Part shown: positions 45,924-56,648 of the stretch, piece by piece | Layout of the letters: every line of letters begins with the position of its first letter | Position numbering within the stretch: position 1 is the first letter of the stretch | From: an uncultured Phascolarctobacterium sp. | GTDB taxonomy: Bacteria > Bacillota > Negativicutes > Acidaminococcales > Acidaminococcaceae | DNA length: 64,000 nt | Direction of reading: 5' to 3' | NCBI GenBank assembly: GCA_900552005.1 | Contig: URXU01000004.1 | Span: 40,600 to 104,599 of the forward strand | Program-made: the position numbers and the translations under genes | Notes under the pieces: model-generated | Told to the model about the DNA's origin: nothing | Database searches by the model: none | The model's input: the letters and a program-made list of their open reading frames with translations, nothing else

Positions 45924-46599
45924 ATCCATACACCCCGTTTTTCTCGTCACGCACAATTCTGCCTTTTTCAATAGCAATTACACGCTTGCCCATGGCATCG
46001 ACAATTTCCTTATCATGCGTTGCCATAACAATTGTTGTTCCGGAAGCGTTAATTTCCTGAAAAATCTCCATAATATCCCAGCTGGTTTCCGGGTCAAGAT
46101 TGCCGGTAGGTTCGTCGGCAATTACCAGCAACGGATCGTTGACTATTGCCCGGGCAATAGCTATACGCTGCTGCTCGCCGCCACTTAATTCATTAGGATA
46201 GGAATTGCAGCGATTGCGCAGGCCAACCAAATCCAGCACATTCATCACCCGGCGTTTAATTTTTCTGTAAGGCGCTTCAATAACCTGCATGGCAAATGCC
46301 ACATTTTCATATACTGTTCTGTCCGGCAGCAAACGGTAGTCCTGGAAAATAATTCCCAGCTGACGGCGCATGTAGGGTATTTCCTTATCCTGCAGCTTAA
46401 GAATATCAATTCCATTGACAAAAATGCTGCCCGTTGTAGGAATAACTTCACGGAACAGCATTTTAATAAAGGTAGATTTGCCTGCACCGCTGGGACCAAC
46501 GACAAAGACAAATTCACCCGGCTCAATATGAATATTAACATCCTGCAGTGCAGCCGATCCTCCGGGATAGATCTTGCTGACGTTTGACATTAAAAGCAC
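45913..46599 (-). CDS. ftsE: Cell division ATP-binding protein FtsE
   Basis: ABC-type ATPase of 228 residues with Walker [10 protein letters not shown], signature [17 protein letters not shown] and Walker [13 protein letters not shown]. It overlaps ftsX by 11 bases and follows csaB by 16. Confidence 0.96.
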   Translation of the reverse strand: MLLMSNVSKIYPGGSAALQDVNIHIEPGEFVFVVGPSGAGKSTFIKMLFREVIPTTGSIFVNGIDILKLQDKEIPYMRRQLGIIFQDYRLLPDRTVYENVAFAMQVIEAPYRKIKRRVMNVLDLVGLRNRCNSYPNELSGGEQQRIAIARAIVNDPLLVIADEPTGNLDPETSWDIMEIFQEINASGTTIVMATHDKEIVDAMGKRVIAIEKGRIVRDEKNGVYGYEL

Positions 46600-46615
46600 A
46601 ATTTATTCTCTCCCT

Positions 46616-47713
46616 TCAGACACTTTTAGAATCTTGCAAAAGTCCAAAAGCCATACTGACATTTTTCATTGCCTGACAACGCAATCCTTCCAGACGCTGC
46701 CAGCAGATATCCGTTCCCTGAACAGCTTTTTCGGCAGCCTCCACAACATGCAGAGCTTCAAGGCTGCCAACCTGTCCTGCGCTAATGCCGGACACCTCTT
46801 TAATAAAACCATCTATTTTAGGATCATAGGAAACCGCAGCAAAAGGAACATGCATTACAGAAGCAAAAATCAGCGCATGCAGCCGCATTCCGATCAGCAG
46901 TGAAAAATTACCTATTAACGATAAAAACTGTTCTGTATCACAGGGCATGTCCAAAACAGTACTGCTTGAGCGATGCTTAAGATACTGCTGTAATTTTTTG
47001 CATACTGCCACATCGGCAGGATACTGCAAAGGCAGTAATACCAAATGAGCCTGATACTTTTCTGTCAGTAAATCTGCTGCCTTGGCCAGCTCCTCCAAAT
47101 AATGACTCTCACCGGGCCATTGTCTTACAGATATGGCAATCAGCTTCTTCTGTTCCGGCACTGCAAACTTTTGCAGCAGCTGTCTGCCTTGCTGCAATGG
47201 GGCCTGAGGCAAAGTCAGAACAGCATCTGCCGTCAAGCAAACTTTTTCTGACGGAATCCCTATTTTTCGCAGTTCTTCCAGTGAATCCGTATCACGCACG
47301 GTAATCATATCAGCGCTGCTGCATACAAATCGCGTCAGTCTGCGTAAAATACCGGAATTAATCGGTCCGATTCCCTGGCCAAATAACATTACTTTTTTGC
47401 CAAACCAGCGGCCCAAAGCCAATACGCTTAAATAATATAGCAGACTCTTTTTACTGGTAACATCCTGCAGCAAGCTTCCGCCGCCGCTCAGCAGCAAATC
47501 ACTGCTGCGGATAGCGGAAATTATTGCCAAAGGATTAAACCGATGAATGGAGGCAACGCAATGACGCGCTGCCGTCGCTTCCGGATTACCGGAGATAACC
47601 GTTAGATTTACAGAGGCGTCTTTACTGCGCAGCGCTTTTACAATGGCTGTCAGCATCGCTTCATCTCCGGCATTAGCAAAGCCATAATATCCGGAAATTA
47701 CTATTTTACTCAT
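46616..47713 (-). CDS. csaB: Polysaccharide pyruvyl transferase CsaB
   Basis: A 365-residue GT-B-like enzyme that adds ketal pyruvate to a cell-wall-linked polysaccharide, creating the anchor for SLH-domain proteins. The N-terminus MSKIVISGYYGFANAGDEAML and the internal GGGSLLQDVTSKKSLLYYL and LIGMRLHALIFA are typical. It overlaps the DUF5693 gene by one base (TAATG). Confidence 0.93.
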   Translation of the reverse strand: MSKIVISGYYGFANAGDEAMLTAIVKALRSKDASVNLTVISGNPEATAARHCVASIHRFNPLAIISAIRSSDLLLSGGGSLLQDVTSKKSLLYYLSVLALGRWFGKKVMLFGQGIGPINSGILRRLTRFVCSSADMITVRDTDSLEELRKIGIPSEKVCLTADAVLTLPQAPLQQGRQLLQKFAVPEQKKLIAISVRQWPGESHYLEELAKAADLLTEKYQAHLVLLPLQYPADVAVCKKLQQYLKHRSSSTVLDMPCDTEQFLSLIGNFSLLIGMRLHALIFASVMHVPFAAVSYDPKIDGFIKEVSGISAGQVGSLEALHVVEAAEKAVQGTDICWQRLEGLRCQAMKNVSMAFGLLQDSKSV

Positions 47714-49833
47714 TACTCAAGGTATCTCCTTTTTAATCTTTCCCAGCGCGGCAACAGCAATGCCACAATCACAACGGCAATAATGCCCAGCGCAGCACCG
47801 GCAACATAGCCGTCAAAAGCACGCGCCACACTCATCCAGACAGGCGTCCGCATATGACAGAATGTTTGCACCAGCGAACCCTGCCCGATAACTGCCGCGC
47901 AGGCCAGCACAAACTGCCATAATCTCGGCGCGCCTTTATACGCAGCAAAAACAGCCAGGAAGAAGGCCGGATGCCCTACCAAAAATTCCTTACCGCGCGG
48001 ACGGGCATACATTATCTGCTCTAATAAAGCACGCATCTTCAATTCAGCAGCCGTTACCGGTACACCATCCGTATGACCGCTGCGGCCGATGAAATAATAT
48101 ACAACAAACATTAAAACACCTAAAATCAGCAGATGTTTTAAGGTAATATCAGTATTAACAAAAGATTGCAGGCGCCAACCAAAAGCACGCAGGCCGCGTC
48201 CCATAATTTTCAGCAAATCATACTTTTTAATATACAGTGCTGCGGTAAGCAAAACAGGCAGCATAAAGGTTATCTTAACACCACGATAAATATCAATTTC
48301 CAGCAGGAAGCGGCTGTCAGCCAATACAGCCGATAACAGCATTGCACCGACCAGTGACATCAAAATGGCAAAGGCCAGCTGCCAGAGAGCATTGCCAATA
48401 ATACTCATCAGTTTTTTATTTTTTTCCCGGCAGGTATCCCAAATGTTAAAAATAACGCTCATGGACAAAGCTGGGAAAGTTACGGCTGCCGCCAAAGCCA
48501 GCAACTGCCTGGTAAGTAAGCCGCGTCCCAGCATTAAGAATACGGCAGCGCCCAAACTCAAAACGGCCCATAAGACTATTTGTCTGCGGCGATTCAGGGT
48601 CAAGAGCAGCGAAATATACAGTACTACTGCTGCCATAACAGCCGCAATCAGCGGCAGATAGACCATTTTATCCGGGAAATACGGACCGGCATATACTTTG
48701 CCGTCATTATTGCCAGGAGCTTCAAAAACTCCTGCTTCACCAATATTAAAGCCGCGAGCCTTAACACTCTTGGTAATATTCTGAACGTATTCCAGATTCA
48801 TTGCCAGCAAATCTTTGCCTTCTTTAGGCATCATAAAAGGACGAATATAGTTAACGCGGATATTGCGCTCTTCATCAGTCAGTGCCCAGCGGCGTAAAGC
48901 TTCGCCTACCGAAATCTTCTTTTGTTCAGCGCCGTCAATTACATAAGACCGTGCAGCATTATATTCCACACCGGCAGCCAGCGGCAGCAATCCGTCAATT
49001 TTGGCAAACTGCAGCTGAGTGTAATGTTCAAGCATTATCAATTTCATGCCCTGAGCATTCATTTTTGCTGCCATGTAATCAGTTAATTTAGGATATCCTA
49101 CGGTCTCTGTACCACAAGGCATATAGGCCGTAATATCCACATTGGTTTTCTGGATGCGGCGGAAAAGACCATCTATCTGCTCAGCATTGACATCAGTATA
49201 ATTTTGCGGACGTACAATAACATGGAACCCCATGGAGGAAATTTTGCGAATATCAGCTGCCGGCAAACCCAGCGGAGCCTGCAGCAAACCTAACGGTTCA
49301 TCAAATTTACCTTCAGGAACCAAAGCCGTACTGCCAATAACTTCTACAATACGCGGACTGCTGCTGAGCTGTTTAATACGTTCACTGCCGTAACGCAGAC
49401 GCAGATCCTCCAGCACGTCATCATAGGTTTCCTTATCACTGCCTTCAGCAATATATACTGCATTATTCCGCACGGCATTTTGCTGCAGTACCGGTGCAAA
49501 AACACCTGCATCACTGCCCAAAGCCTCAGCCTTATGCAGTTCTTCACCGGTAATTACCGTCACCACATTATTTCTGTTCAGACGTTCCAGCGTAGTATCA
49601 AAAACCATAAGCGAGGTTATTCCCGCAGCCTTAAATCTTTCCAGAACGGTTTCTTCAGGAAGGCCTTCCAGGGCAGCCAGCTTACGCAGATTTTCATACT
49701 CCATAGCCATTTCTACGGTATTATTATTCTGTTCTATGCCATGACGCACCACGTTCAGCCACAAAGCGCAGCAGAAACCAACCAGCACTATGGCTAAAAG
49801 TATCGGATTATAACGGCTCTTCATTGATTTCAC
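47713..49833 (-). CDS. DUF5693 family membrane protein
   Basis: A 706-residue protein: one N-terminal membrane segment (about 10-28), a soluble outer region (about 30-390) with a TIM-barrel-like look (FHVIVRPQN, DGLFRRIQKT, YMPCGTETVGYPKL), and a C-terminal block of about eight or nine membrane segments (about 395-700). The family function is unknown. It is translationally coupled to csaB, and this pairing suggests a part in assembling or exporting the pyruvylated wall polymer. Confidence 0.8.
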   Translation of the reverse strand: MKSMKSRYNPILLAIVLVGFCCALWLNVVRHGIEQNNNTVEMAMEYENLRKLAALEGLPEETVLERFKAAGITSLMVFDTTLERLNRNNVVTVITGEELHKAEALGSDAGVFAPVLQQNAVRNNAVYIAEGSDKETYDDVLEDLRLRYGSERIKQLSSSPRIVEVIGSTALVPEGKFDEPLGLLQAPLGLPAADIRKISSMGFHVIVRPQNYTDVNAEQIDGLFRRIQKTNVDITAYMPCGTETVGYPKLTDYMAAKMNAQGMKLIMLEHYTQLQFAKIDGLLPLAAGVEYNAARSYVIDGAEQKKISVGEALRRWALTDEERNIRVNYIRPFMMPKEGKDLLAMNLEYVQNITKSVKARGFNIGEAGVFEAPGNNDGKVYAGPYFPDKMVYLPLIAAVMAAVVLYISLLLTLNRRRQIVLWAVLSLGAAVFLMLGRGLLTRQLLALAAAVTFPALSMSVIFNIWDTCREKNKKLMSIIGNALWQLAFAILMSLVGAMLLSAVLADSRFLLEIDIYRGVKITFMLPVLLTAALYIKKYDLLKIMGRGLRAFGWRLQSFVNTDITLKHLLILGVLMFVVYYFIGRSGHTDGVPVTAAELKMRALLEQIMYARPRGKEFLVGHPAFFLAVFAAYKGAPRLWQFVLACAAVIGQGSLVQTFCHMRTPVWMSVARAFDGYVAGAALGIIAVVIVALLLPRWERLKRRYLE

Positions 49834-49854
49834 CTTTCTTGCTGTCAGCAGCCA

Positions 49855-50962
49855 TTAAATTTTCTTTTGCTGACTGCGCAGATAACTTTCCACAAAATTC
49901 ATCAGATCACCATCCATAACAGCCTGAATATTACCAGTCTCCGTTCCTGTACGATGATCCTTTACCATTGTATAGGGCTGGAAAACATAGGAACGAATCT
50001 GACTGCCCCACTCGATAGCCTGATAATCACCGGCTAAATCACTGATCATGGCGTCTTGTTTTTGTTTTTCATACTCATATAATTTAGCACGCAAAAGCTG
50101 CAGGCAGCGTTCACGGTTTTGAATCTGAGAGCGTTCATTTTGACACTGAACTACGATACCGGTAGGTTCATGAGTCATACGAACAGCGGAAGACGTTTTG
50201 TTTACATGCTGTCCGCCGGCACCGCTGGCACGATATGTATCAACACGTACTTCGTCCATATTAATATTAACTTCTACCGTATCGTCAAGTTCCGGCATTA
50301 CATCAACAGCAGCAAATGAAGTATGACGGCGTGCATTTGCATCAAACGGCGAAATGCGTACCAGTCGATGCACACCTTTTTCAGACTTCATAAAGCCATA
50401 GGCATTATGACCGTTGATCTGTATCGTTGCGCTTTTTACACCGGCTTCATCGCCAGGCTGAAAATCCAATGTTTCAACAGTAAAATTATTTTTCTCCGCA
50501 AAGCGTATAAACATACGCAGCAGCATGGAAGTCCAGTCCTGTGCCTCGGTGCCGCCGGCACCGGCATGCAAGGTAAGAATGGCATTATTGGCATCATACT
50601 CACCGCTGAGCAGCATGCCAAGCTCCAGATGTTCCAGTTCTTCCTTGCTCTTATGCAGCAATTCTTCCATTTCCGGCAGCAGGCTTTCGTCGCCTTCCTC
50701 CGTGGCCATCTCCCATAATGTTTCCAAATCGTCAATATTAGCGGCCAGCTTATGGAAACCGTCAACTTCTTCTTTCAAAGCATTAACATCCTGAGCTGTT
50801 TTCTGTGCTTTTTCCGGGTCATCCCAAAAAGTGGGATCGCCCATTTTATGTTCTAATTCGGCAATGCGGTCTTCTTTGACAGCGATGTCAAAGAGATCCC
50901 CTCATTTCCTCTAATTTTGCCTGCAAATTAGTTATTTCGGGTTTGTACTCTTCAATCAGCAA
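49855..50962 (-). CDS. prfB: Peptide chain release factor 2, programmed +1 frameshift
   Basis: Ends translation at UGA and UAA. The main frame holds the RF2 stop-recognition motif SPF (VRISPFDANARRHTSF) and the hydrolytic GAGGQHVNKT loop. The gene starts at a TTG (50960-50962, LLIEEYKPEITN...) behind AAAGG, or at a GTG nine bases earlier. After 24 codons it meets a UGA (50888-50890) and shifts +1 at CTT-T to continue as DIAVKEDRIAELEHKMGDPTFW. The full product is about 368 residues, normal for RF2. It follows secA with a short gap. Confidence 0.95.
50887..50902 (-). promoter_or_regulatory. RF2 autoregulatory frameshift site
   Basis: Minus strand AGGGGATCTCTTTGAC: an internal Shine-Dalgarno-like AGGGGA, the slippery CTT codon and the in-frame UGA followed by C. 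When RF2 is scarce the ribosome slips +1 and makes more RF2. The canonical form is AGGGGGTATCTTTGAC. Confidence 0.95.
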
Positions 50963-51006
50963 ATTATTCACAACCTTTCACTGTTTAAAATTATTTATAC
51001 AAAAAT

Positions 51007-53526
51007 TTATTTATCTTTGCCGCAGCAATTTTTATACTTTTTGCCGCTGCCGCAGGGGCATAAATCATTACGTCCCACTTCGTCTTTTTTGGCAGCAGGC
51101 TGCTGCGGGCCGTCATCGCCGGCAGGATTGTTCATCGAAGCATTTTCCAGATGGTCTTCCACTTTCGGCTGCGTGATAACGTTGACTCTGTAAATGTAGC
51201 GTACAACATCATCCTGAATAGCATCTATCATAGCTTCAAACATATCATAGGCTTCAAATTTATATTCTACCAGCGGATCCTTCTGTCCGTAAGCGCGCAG
51301 GCCTACGCCTTCACGCAGCATATCCATGGCATCCAGATGTTCCATCCAGTGATTGTCAACAACCTTGAGCATAACCAGATTTTCCAGTTCACGCATCAAA
51401 TCAGAGCCAATGGCTTCTTCACGTTCCTGATAATGTTCCACCGCAACTTTGTGCAGGAATTCATCAAGTTCCTCACGGCTCAGATTCTGCAGATATTCTA
51501 CGGTAAGCAATCCTTTAGGAGCATAAAATTCTTCGGCATACTGAATCAGAGATTTCAGATCCCAATCCTCAGAATAAACTTCCGGAGGAGCATACATGGC
51601 CAAGGTGCGGTCAACGACTTTATCAACCATTTCCATAATGGTATCACGCAAATTAGTCTGATGCAGGATTTTCTTACGCTGAGCATAGATTACTTCACGC
51701 TGCTGATTCATAACGTCATCATATTCGAGGACATGTTTACGGATACTGAAATTGCGCGCTTCCACTTTCTTCTGCGCATTTTCAATGGATTTTGTTACCA
51801 GAGAATGTTCAATAGGCTCGTCATCATCCATACCCAGTTTATCCATAATACCGGCAATATTATCACTGCCGAAAAGACGCATCAAATCGTCTTCCAAAGA
51901 CAGGAAGAATTTGGAAGAACCAGGATCACCCTGACGGGCGCAGCGTCCGCGCAGCTGATTATCAATGCGGCGGCTTTCATGACGCTCAGTACCGATAATA
52001 TGCAGACCGCCGAGTTCCGGAACGCCTTCACCCAGCACAATATCAGTACCACGGCCAGCCATATTGGTAGCAATGGTTACAGCACCATATTGACCGGCAC
52101 CGGAAATGATTTCAGCCTCTTTTTCATGATATTTCGCATTTAAAACATTATGAGGAATGCCGCGGCGTTTCAGCATAGCAGACAGTTCTTCGGACTGGGA
52201 AATGGAAGTAGTGCCGACAAGTACGGGCCGTCCTGATTTATGGCATTCTTCAATTTCATTAACTGCAGCCTTATACTTAGCCAATTTAGTTTTATAAATA
52301 ACATCCGGTGCGTCAATACGAATCATTGGCTTATTAGTAGGAACAACTACGACGCTGAGATTATAAATCTTCTGGAATTCCTGTTCTTCCGTCTTAGCAG
52401 TACCAGTCATACCGGACAGTTTATTATACATGCGGAAATAATTCTGGAAGGTAATAGTTGCTAAAGTCTGACTTTCGCGTTCTACCTTTACCCCTTCCTT
52501 GGCTTCAATAGCTTGATGCAGGCCTTCGGAAAAACGACGGCCGAACATCAAACGGCCGGTAAACTCGTCAACGATGATTACCTGTCCATCCTTAACGACA
52601 TAATCACGGTCACGGTGCATCAAAGCTTTGGCTTTCAATGCGCACATAAGCTGATGAGAATAATCAACACCGTGTTCATTGTCATACATATTGCTGATGC
52701 CCAGCATTTTTTCTGCTTTAGCAATACCAACTTCTGTGGGTGCTACCTGTTTTTGCTTTTCATCAACAGTATAATCTTCGCCTTCAGTCATATTGGCTAC
52801 TACATGAGCCAGTACCTTGTACAAATCAGTTGATTTTTCGCCTGGACCGGAAATAATCAGCGGTGTACGGGCTTCATCAATCAAAATACTGTCAACCTCA
52901 TCGACGATGCAGTAATTCAGCTCACGCTGCACCATCTGATCCTCACTGACAACCATGTTGTCACGCAGATAGTCAAAACCAAATTCATTATTGGTACCGT
53001 AGGTTATATCTGCCGCATAAGCCGCGCGGCGTGCCGGAAAATCCATGTCATGGACAATCAGGCCTACGGACAGTCCCAAAAATTTATAAACTCTGCCCAT
53101 TTCTTCACTGTCACGCTTAGCCAGATAATCATTGACGGTAACAACGTGTACGCCTTTGCCGGTTAATGCATTCAAATAAGCCGGCAAAGTAGCTACCAGG
53201 GTTTTACCTTCACCAGTACGCATTTCCGCAATCTTGCCGCGATGCAGTACACAGCCGCCAATCAGCTGAACATCAAAATGCCGCATACCAAGGACACGTT
53301 TAGAAGCTTCACGCACTACGGCAAAAGCTTCCGGCAAAATATCATCCAGGGTTTCACCTTTTTGCAGACGTACTTTAAATTCAGCAGTTTTAGCTGCCAG
53401 ATTAGCAGAACTTAAATTTTCAACACTTTTTTCCAGACTGTTAATCTTATCTACAATAACACGAATCTGTTTTAATTCTTTTTCATTAGGATCACCGAAA
53501 ATCTTCTTTAAAATGTTTTCGAGCAA
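51007..53526 (-). CDS. secA: Protein translocase ATPase SecA
   Basis: Motor of the Sec export channel, about 839 residues. Walker A lies in [18 protein letters not shown], Walker B/DEAD in [19 protein letters not shown], followed by the helicase-like second NBD ([17 protein letters not shown]), and a C-terminal zinc motif [14 protein letters not shown] that binds SecB or ribosomes. Several starts are possible; TTG at 53526 ([12 protein letters not shown]) has the best spacing to AAGGAG and fits the family N-terminus. Upstream of prfB in the usual order. Confidence 0.97.
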   Translation of the reverse strand: MLENILKKIFGDPNEKELKQIRVIVDKINSLEKSVENLSSANLAAKTAEFKVRLQKGETLDDILPEAFAVVREASKRVLGMRHFDVQLIGGCVLHRGKIAEMRTGEGKTLVATLPAYLNALTGKGVHVVTVNDYLAKRDSEEMGRVYKFLGLSVGLIVHDMDFPARRAAYAADITYGTNNEFGFDYLRDNMVVSEDQMVQRELNYCIVDEVDSILIDEARTPLIISGPGEKSTDLYKVLAHVVANMTEGEDYTVDEKQKQVAPTEVGIAKAEKMLGISNMYDNEHGVDYSHQLMCALKAKALMHRDRDYVVKDGQVIIVDEFTGRLMFGRRFSEGLHQAIEAKEGVKVERESQTLATITFQNYFRMYNKLSGMTGTAKTEEQEFQKIYNLSVVVVPTNKPMIRIDAPDVIYKTKLAKYKAAVNEIEECHKSGRPVLVGTTSISQSEELSAMLKRRGIPHNVLNAKYHEKEAEIISGAGQYGAVTIATNMAGRGTDIVLGEGVPELGGLHIIGTERHESRRIDNQLRGRCARQGDPGSSKFFLSLEDDLMRLFGSDNIAGIMDKLGMDDDEPIEHSLVTKSIENAQKKVEARNFSIRKHVLEYDDVMNQQREVIYAQRKKILHQTNLRDTIMEMVDKVVDRTLAMYAPPEVYSEDWDLKSLIQYAEEFYAPKGLLTVEYLQNLSREELDEFLHKVAVEHYQEREEAIGSDLMRELENLVMLKVVDNHWMEHLDAMDMLREGVGLRAYGQKDPLVEYKFEAYDMFEAMIDAIQDDVVRYIYRVNVITQPKVEDHLENASMNNPAGDDGPQQPAAKKDEVGRNDLCPCGSGKKYKNCCGKDK

Positions 53527-53605
53527 AATCATCACTCCTTAAAAATATGGTGTATAAAAACACTACACCTAATATACAATTATAGCAGAAATATTTTTGA
53601 AAATC

Positions 53606-53637
53606 AAAAAGCACAGAACCAAAGTCCTGTGCTTTTT
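53606..53637 (-). terminator. Terminator of hpf
   Basis: AAAAAGCACAG pairs with CTGTGCTTTTT around a 10-base loop; T-run on the minus strand, between hpf and secA. Confidence 0.9.
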
Positions 53638-53661
53638 GTGAAGTTTACGTAAAAACTATGC

Positions 53662-54189
53662 TTATTTAAATTCAGGAGAAAGCAGGCCATATTTACCATC
53701 TTTACGACGATATACTACATTGGTGCTTCCAAAATCAGGATCATAGAATACGAAGAAATCATGATTCAGCAGGTTCATCTGCAAAATTGCTTCTTCTACA
53801 TTCATCGGATGCAGAACAAACTTTTTGTTTTTAATGATTTCAAATTCGCCATCATCTTCTGCCGGTGCCGGAGCTGCCGGTACATCTGCAAAGTTGCTGT
53901 ATTTTCTCTTCATAAGACGAGTTTTATATTTATGAACCTGGCGTTCAATTTTTTCAACAACCAAATCGATGGAAGAATACATATCTTTAGTCGATTCCTG
54001 TGCTCTCAGTAAAATACCGCTTGCCGGAACAGTAATTTCTACAATATGATTGCCTTTTTCAACTTTCAGTACTGCAGAAATGTCGCCTACTGTTTTAAAC
54101 TGTCTGGTAACTTTCGTAATTTTCTTTTCGACATACTCTTTGAGAGCCGGAGTTACATCGATGTTTCTACCTTTTACAATAACGTTCAT
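53662..54189 (-). CDS. hpf: Ribosome hibernation-promoting factor, long form
   Basis: A 175-residue protein. The N-terminal domain (about 1-100; MNVIVKGRNIDVTPALKEYVEKKI) binds the 30S decoding centre, and the C-terminal domain (about 120-175; HPMNVEEAILQMNLLNHDFFVFYD) dimerises ribosomes to 100S in stationary phase. The linker (about 100-118) is rich in Ala and Pro. It lies upstream of secA, a common Firmicutes order. Confidence 0.95.
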   Translation of the reverse strand: MNVIVKGRNIDVTPALKEYVEKKITKVTRQFKTVGDISAVLKVEKGNHIVEITVPASGILLRAQESTKDMYSSIDLVVEKIERQVHKYKTRLMKRKYSNFADVPAAPAPAEDDGEFEIIKNKKFVLHPMNVEEAILQMNLLNHDFFVFYDPDFGSTNVVYRRKDGKYGLLSPEFK

Positions 54190-54338
54190 AAATCATTCCT
54201 CCTTGACGCTTCAAGGTATTTGGTATCTCTACCTTTGTTGCTATTAGGATTCGTCATTTCAGAGAGAAATTCCTGCTTTACTTTGCAATTTTAGCAAAAA
54301 ATTTTATTTTAAAACAAAAAGTGTAACATTATTACAGA

Positions 54339-55070
54339 TTATAAAATCTTAGACAGGAAGCTGCGCGTTCTTTCTTCCTTGGCATTGCTGAAGATATCTT
54401 CCGGCGTTCCTTGTTCCAAAATATTACCGCCGTCTACAAAAATTACCCGGTCGCCTACTTCACGGGCAAACCCCATCTCATGTGTTACAACAACCATGGT
54501 CATGCCTTCGTTAGCCAGGCTCTTCATAACGTCCAGTACTTCATTAATCATTTCCGGATCCAGAGCGGAGGTAGGTTCATCAAACAGCAGCGCCTTCGGC
54601 TTCATGCACAAAGCGCGGGCAATAGCCACACGCTGCTGCTGGCCGCCGGAAAGCTGTTCAGGATATGCGGAGGCCTTATCCGCCAGACCTACTTTTTTCA
54701 AATAGGCCATAGCCGTTGCCTCAGCGTCCTGCTTTTTTATACCGCGTACTTTCATGGGCGCCAGCATCAAATTTTCCAGAACAGTCATATGCGGGAAAAG
54801 ATTAAAGCGTTGGAAAACCATGCCTACTTCTTTGCGGATTTCATTAATATTGGCTTCACTGTTCAGAGGAATACCATCTATTACAATGCTGCCGCTGCTG
54901 GGCTCTTCAAGATAATTCATGCAGCGCAGCAAAGTACTCTTGCCGCTGCCGGAAGGACCGATGATAACCACAACTTCTTTTTCAGCAATAGTAAGGTTAA
55001 TGCCTTTCAGTACCTGTAAATCGCCAAAATTCTTTTTCAGATCGGTAACTTTAATCATTTCTTTTGTCAT
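54339..55070 (-). CDS. Polar amino acid ABC transporter, ATP-binding protein
   Basis: A 243-residue ATPase of the GlnQ/HisP class: Walker [11 protein letters not shown]-loop [14 protein letters not shown], signature [17 protein letters not shown], Walker [15 protein letters not shown]. It overlaps the permease gene by four bases. Last gene of the uptake operon. Confidence 0.95.
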   Translation of the reverse strand: MTKEMIKVTDLKKNFGDLQVLKGINLTIAEKEVVVIIGPSGSGKSTLLRCMNYLEEPSSGSIVIDGIPLNSEANINEIRKEVGMVFQRFNLFPHMTVLENLMLAPMKVRGIKKQDAEATAMAYLKKVGLADKASAYPEQLSGGQQQRVAIARALCMKPKALLFDEPTSALDPEMINEVLDVMKSLANEGMTMVVVTHEMGFAREVGDRVIFVDGGNILEQGTPEDIFSNAKEERTRSFLSKIL

Positions 55071-55732
55071 TTTGTATCATACCTCCGCTCCAGCATGCCG
55101 ACAAATCTTGCCACAGCAAAAGTCATCACCAGATAAATAATCGCTACTGCCATCCAGATTTCAAAGGATGCATAAGTGCGGGCAATAATCAGCTGTCCGC
55201 GGCGCGTCAGTTCTTCAAAACCGATTACGGATACCAGTGAGGAATCCTTAAGCATGGCAATAAATTCATTGCCCAGCGGCGGAATAATACGTTTAAAAGC
55301 CTGCGGCATAATAATGTAGCGCATGGTCTGCGCCCAGCTCATGCCAAGACTCCGGCCTGCTTCCATCTGACCTTTATCGATGGACTGAATGCCGGCTCGG
55401 AAAATTTCTGCAATATAAGCGCCACTGTTAATGGAGCAGGCGGAAATCGCCGCAAAAAACGGATCTACACGTTCACCGATTATGCTTGGCAAAGCGAAGT
55501 ATACCAGGAAAATCTGAACCAAAAGCGGAGTGCCGCGGATAAAATCTACATATACATTAGCCAGGTAACGCAGCGGTTTAACACTGCAAAGGCGGGCAAT
55601 ACCCACTAAGCAGCCAATTAACAGACCTAGGCCCACACTTATTGCAGTAACCTCTACAGTAATGGCAGCACCGGCCAAAAGCAGCGGAAACGAATCTGCC
55701 ATTAAGTTAAAATTCAAATCCATTACTTCCAT
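55067..55732 (-). CDS. Polar amino acid ABC transporter, permease
   Basis: A 221-residue membrane subunit with about five transmembrane segments and the EAA loop in [33 protein letters not shown]. HisM/GlnP type, probably homodimeric because no second permease gene is present. Confidence 0.94.
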   Translation of the reverse strand: MEVMDLNFNLMADSFPLLLAGAAITVEVTAISVGLGLLIGCLVGIARLCSVKPLRYLANVYVDFIRGTPLLVQIFLVYFALPSIIGERVDPFFAAISACSINSGAYIAEIFRAGIQSIDKGQMEAGRSLGMSWAQTMRYIIMPQAFKRIIPPLGNEFIAMLKDSSLVSVIGFEELTRRGQLIIARTYASFEIWMAVAIIYLVMTFAVARFVGMLERRYDTK

Positions 55733-55775
55733 CCCTTCTATGATGTTGGACTAAACAAGCATAATTCACGTAAAA

Positions 55776-56549
55776 TTATTTATCTTCACCGAACCAGGTT
55801 TTATAAATTTTGTCAAATTCGCCGTTCTTTTTCAGTTCAGCCATGGCTTTGTTAATATCGGCAGCCAGTTTTTCGTTGCCTTTTTTCACAGCAATACCGT
55901 AATCTTCTGCTTCCATTTTTTCACCAACTACTTTAGCAGATTCACTGCCGCCCTGCTGCAGATAGTAAGCAACAACCGGAGCATCATTGATAACAGCATC
56001 AGCGCCGCCGTTTTTCAGCTCCATGGAAGCTTCACTTTGAGTATTGAAAGCGGTTACCTGAGCATTGGGAATAGAACGGGATTTCTTTTCACCGGTAGTA
56101 CCAATCTGGCAGGCAATGCGTTTGCCTTCCAGGTCTTTCAGGCTTTTAATATCATTATTGTCTTTATTTACCATGATTACCAAACCGGAAGTATAATACG
56201 GATCACTGAAAACAATTACTTTTTTACGCTCATCAGTAATGCTCATACCGGCAATGGCCACATCAATATTGCCAGCATTCAGGGCCGGAATCAGCGCATC
56301 AAAACCCATATTCTGCACTTCAACTTTATAGCCCATCTGTTTGCCGATTGCACGAATCAAATCAATATCAAAGCCGGTAAATTCCTTACTGCCTTCTTTC
56401 TGGAATTCAAACGGCGCAAAACTCGGTTCAGTACCCACACGCAGAACTTTTTCAGCAGAAGCAGCATCTTTCTTTTCTCCGCCGCAGCCTGCAAGCATCA
56501 TGGCACAAGCAACCATGATCATCATTACCAACATCAACAATTTTTTCAT
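55776..56549 (-). CDS. Amino acid ABC transporter substrate-binding lipoprotein (copy 2)
   Basis: A 257-residue SBP_bac_3 protein. GAGGGGG before the ATG at 56549 fixes the start, although the frame is open upstream. The signal peptide ends in the lipobox MLAGC. The ligand domain has RVGTEPSFAPFEFQKEG, GFDIDLIRAIGKQMGYK and FSDPYYTSGLVIMVNK. It is highly similar (I estimate about three quarters identical by eye) to the copy encoded just upstream, so the pair arose by tandem duplication. Confidence 0.93.
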   Translation of the reverse strand: MKKLLMLVMMIMVACAMMLAGCGGEKKDAASAEKVLRVGTEPSFAPFEFQKEGSKEFTGFDIDLIRAIGKQMGYKVEVQNMGFDALIPALNAGNIDVAIAGMSITDERKKVIVFSDPYYTSGLVIMVNKDNNDIKSLKDLEGKRIACQIGTTGEKKSRSIPNAQVTAFNTQSEASMELKNGGADAVINDAPVVAYYLQQGGSESAKVVGEKMEAEDYGIAVKKGNEKLAADINKAMAELKKNGEFDKIYKTWFGEDK

Positions 56550-56594
56550 TACTAAATCCCCCTCATTGTTTAAATTGTTTGCCAAAATAAATAC

Positions 56595-56627
56595 GGAGCA
56601 CAGGCTATCTCCAGCACTTTGTGCCCC
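56595..56627 (-). terminator. Hairpin between the two binding-protein genes
   Basis: GGGGCACA pairs with TGTGCTCC around a 17-base loop, with a moderately T-rich tail on the minus strand. It may reduce read-through or protect the 3' end of the upstream binding-protein message. Confidence 0.35.
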
Positions 56628-56648
56628 GCAAAGCAAAACCGAAAATTA

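Noticed and set aside
51151..52143. 330-codon frame opposite secA
   Set aside because: Antisense shadow; His/Phe/Ile-rich and without start signal.
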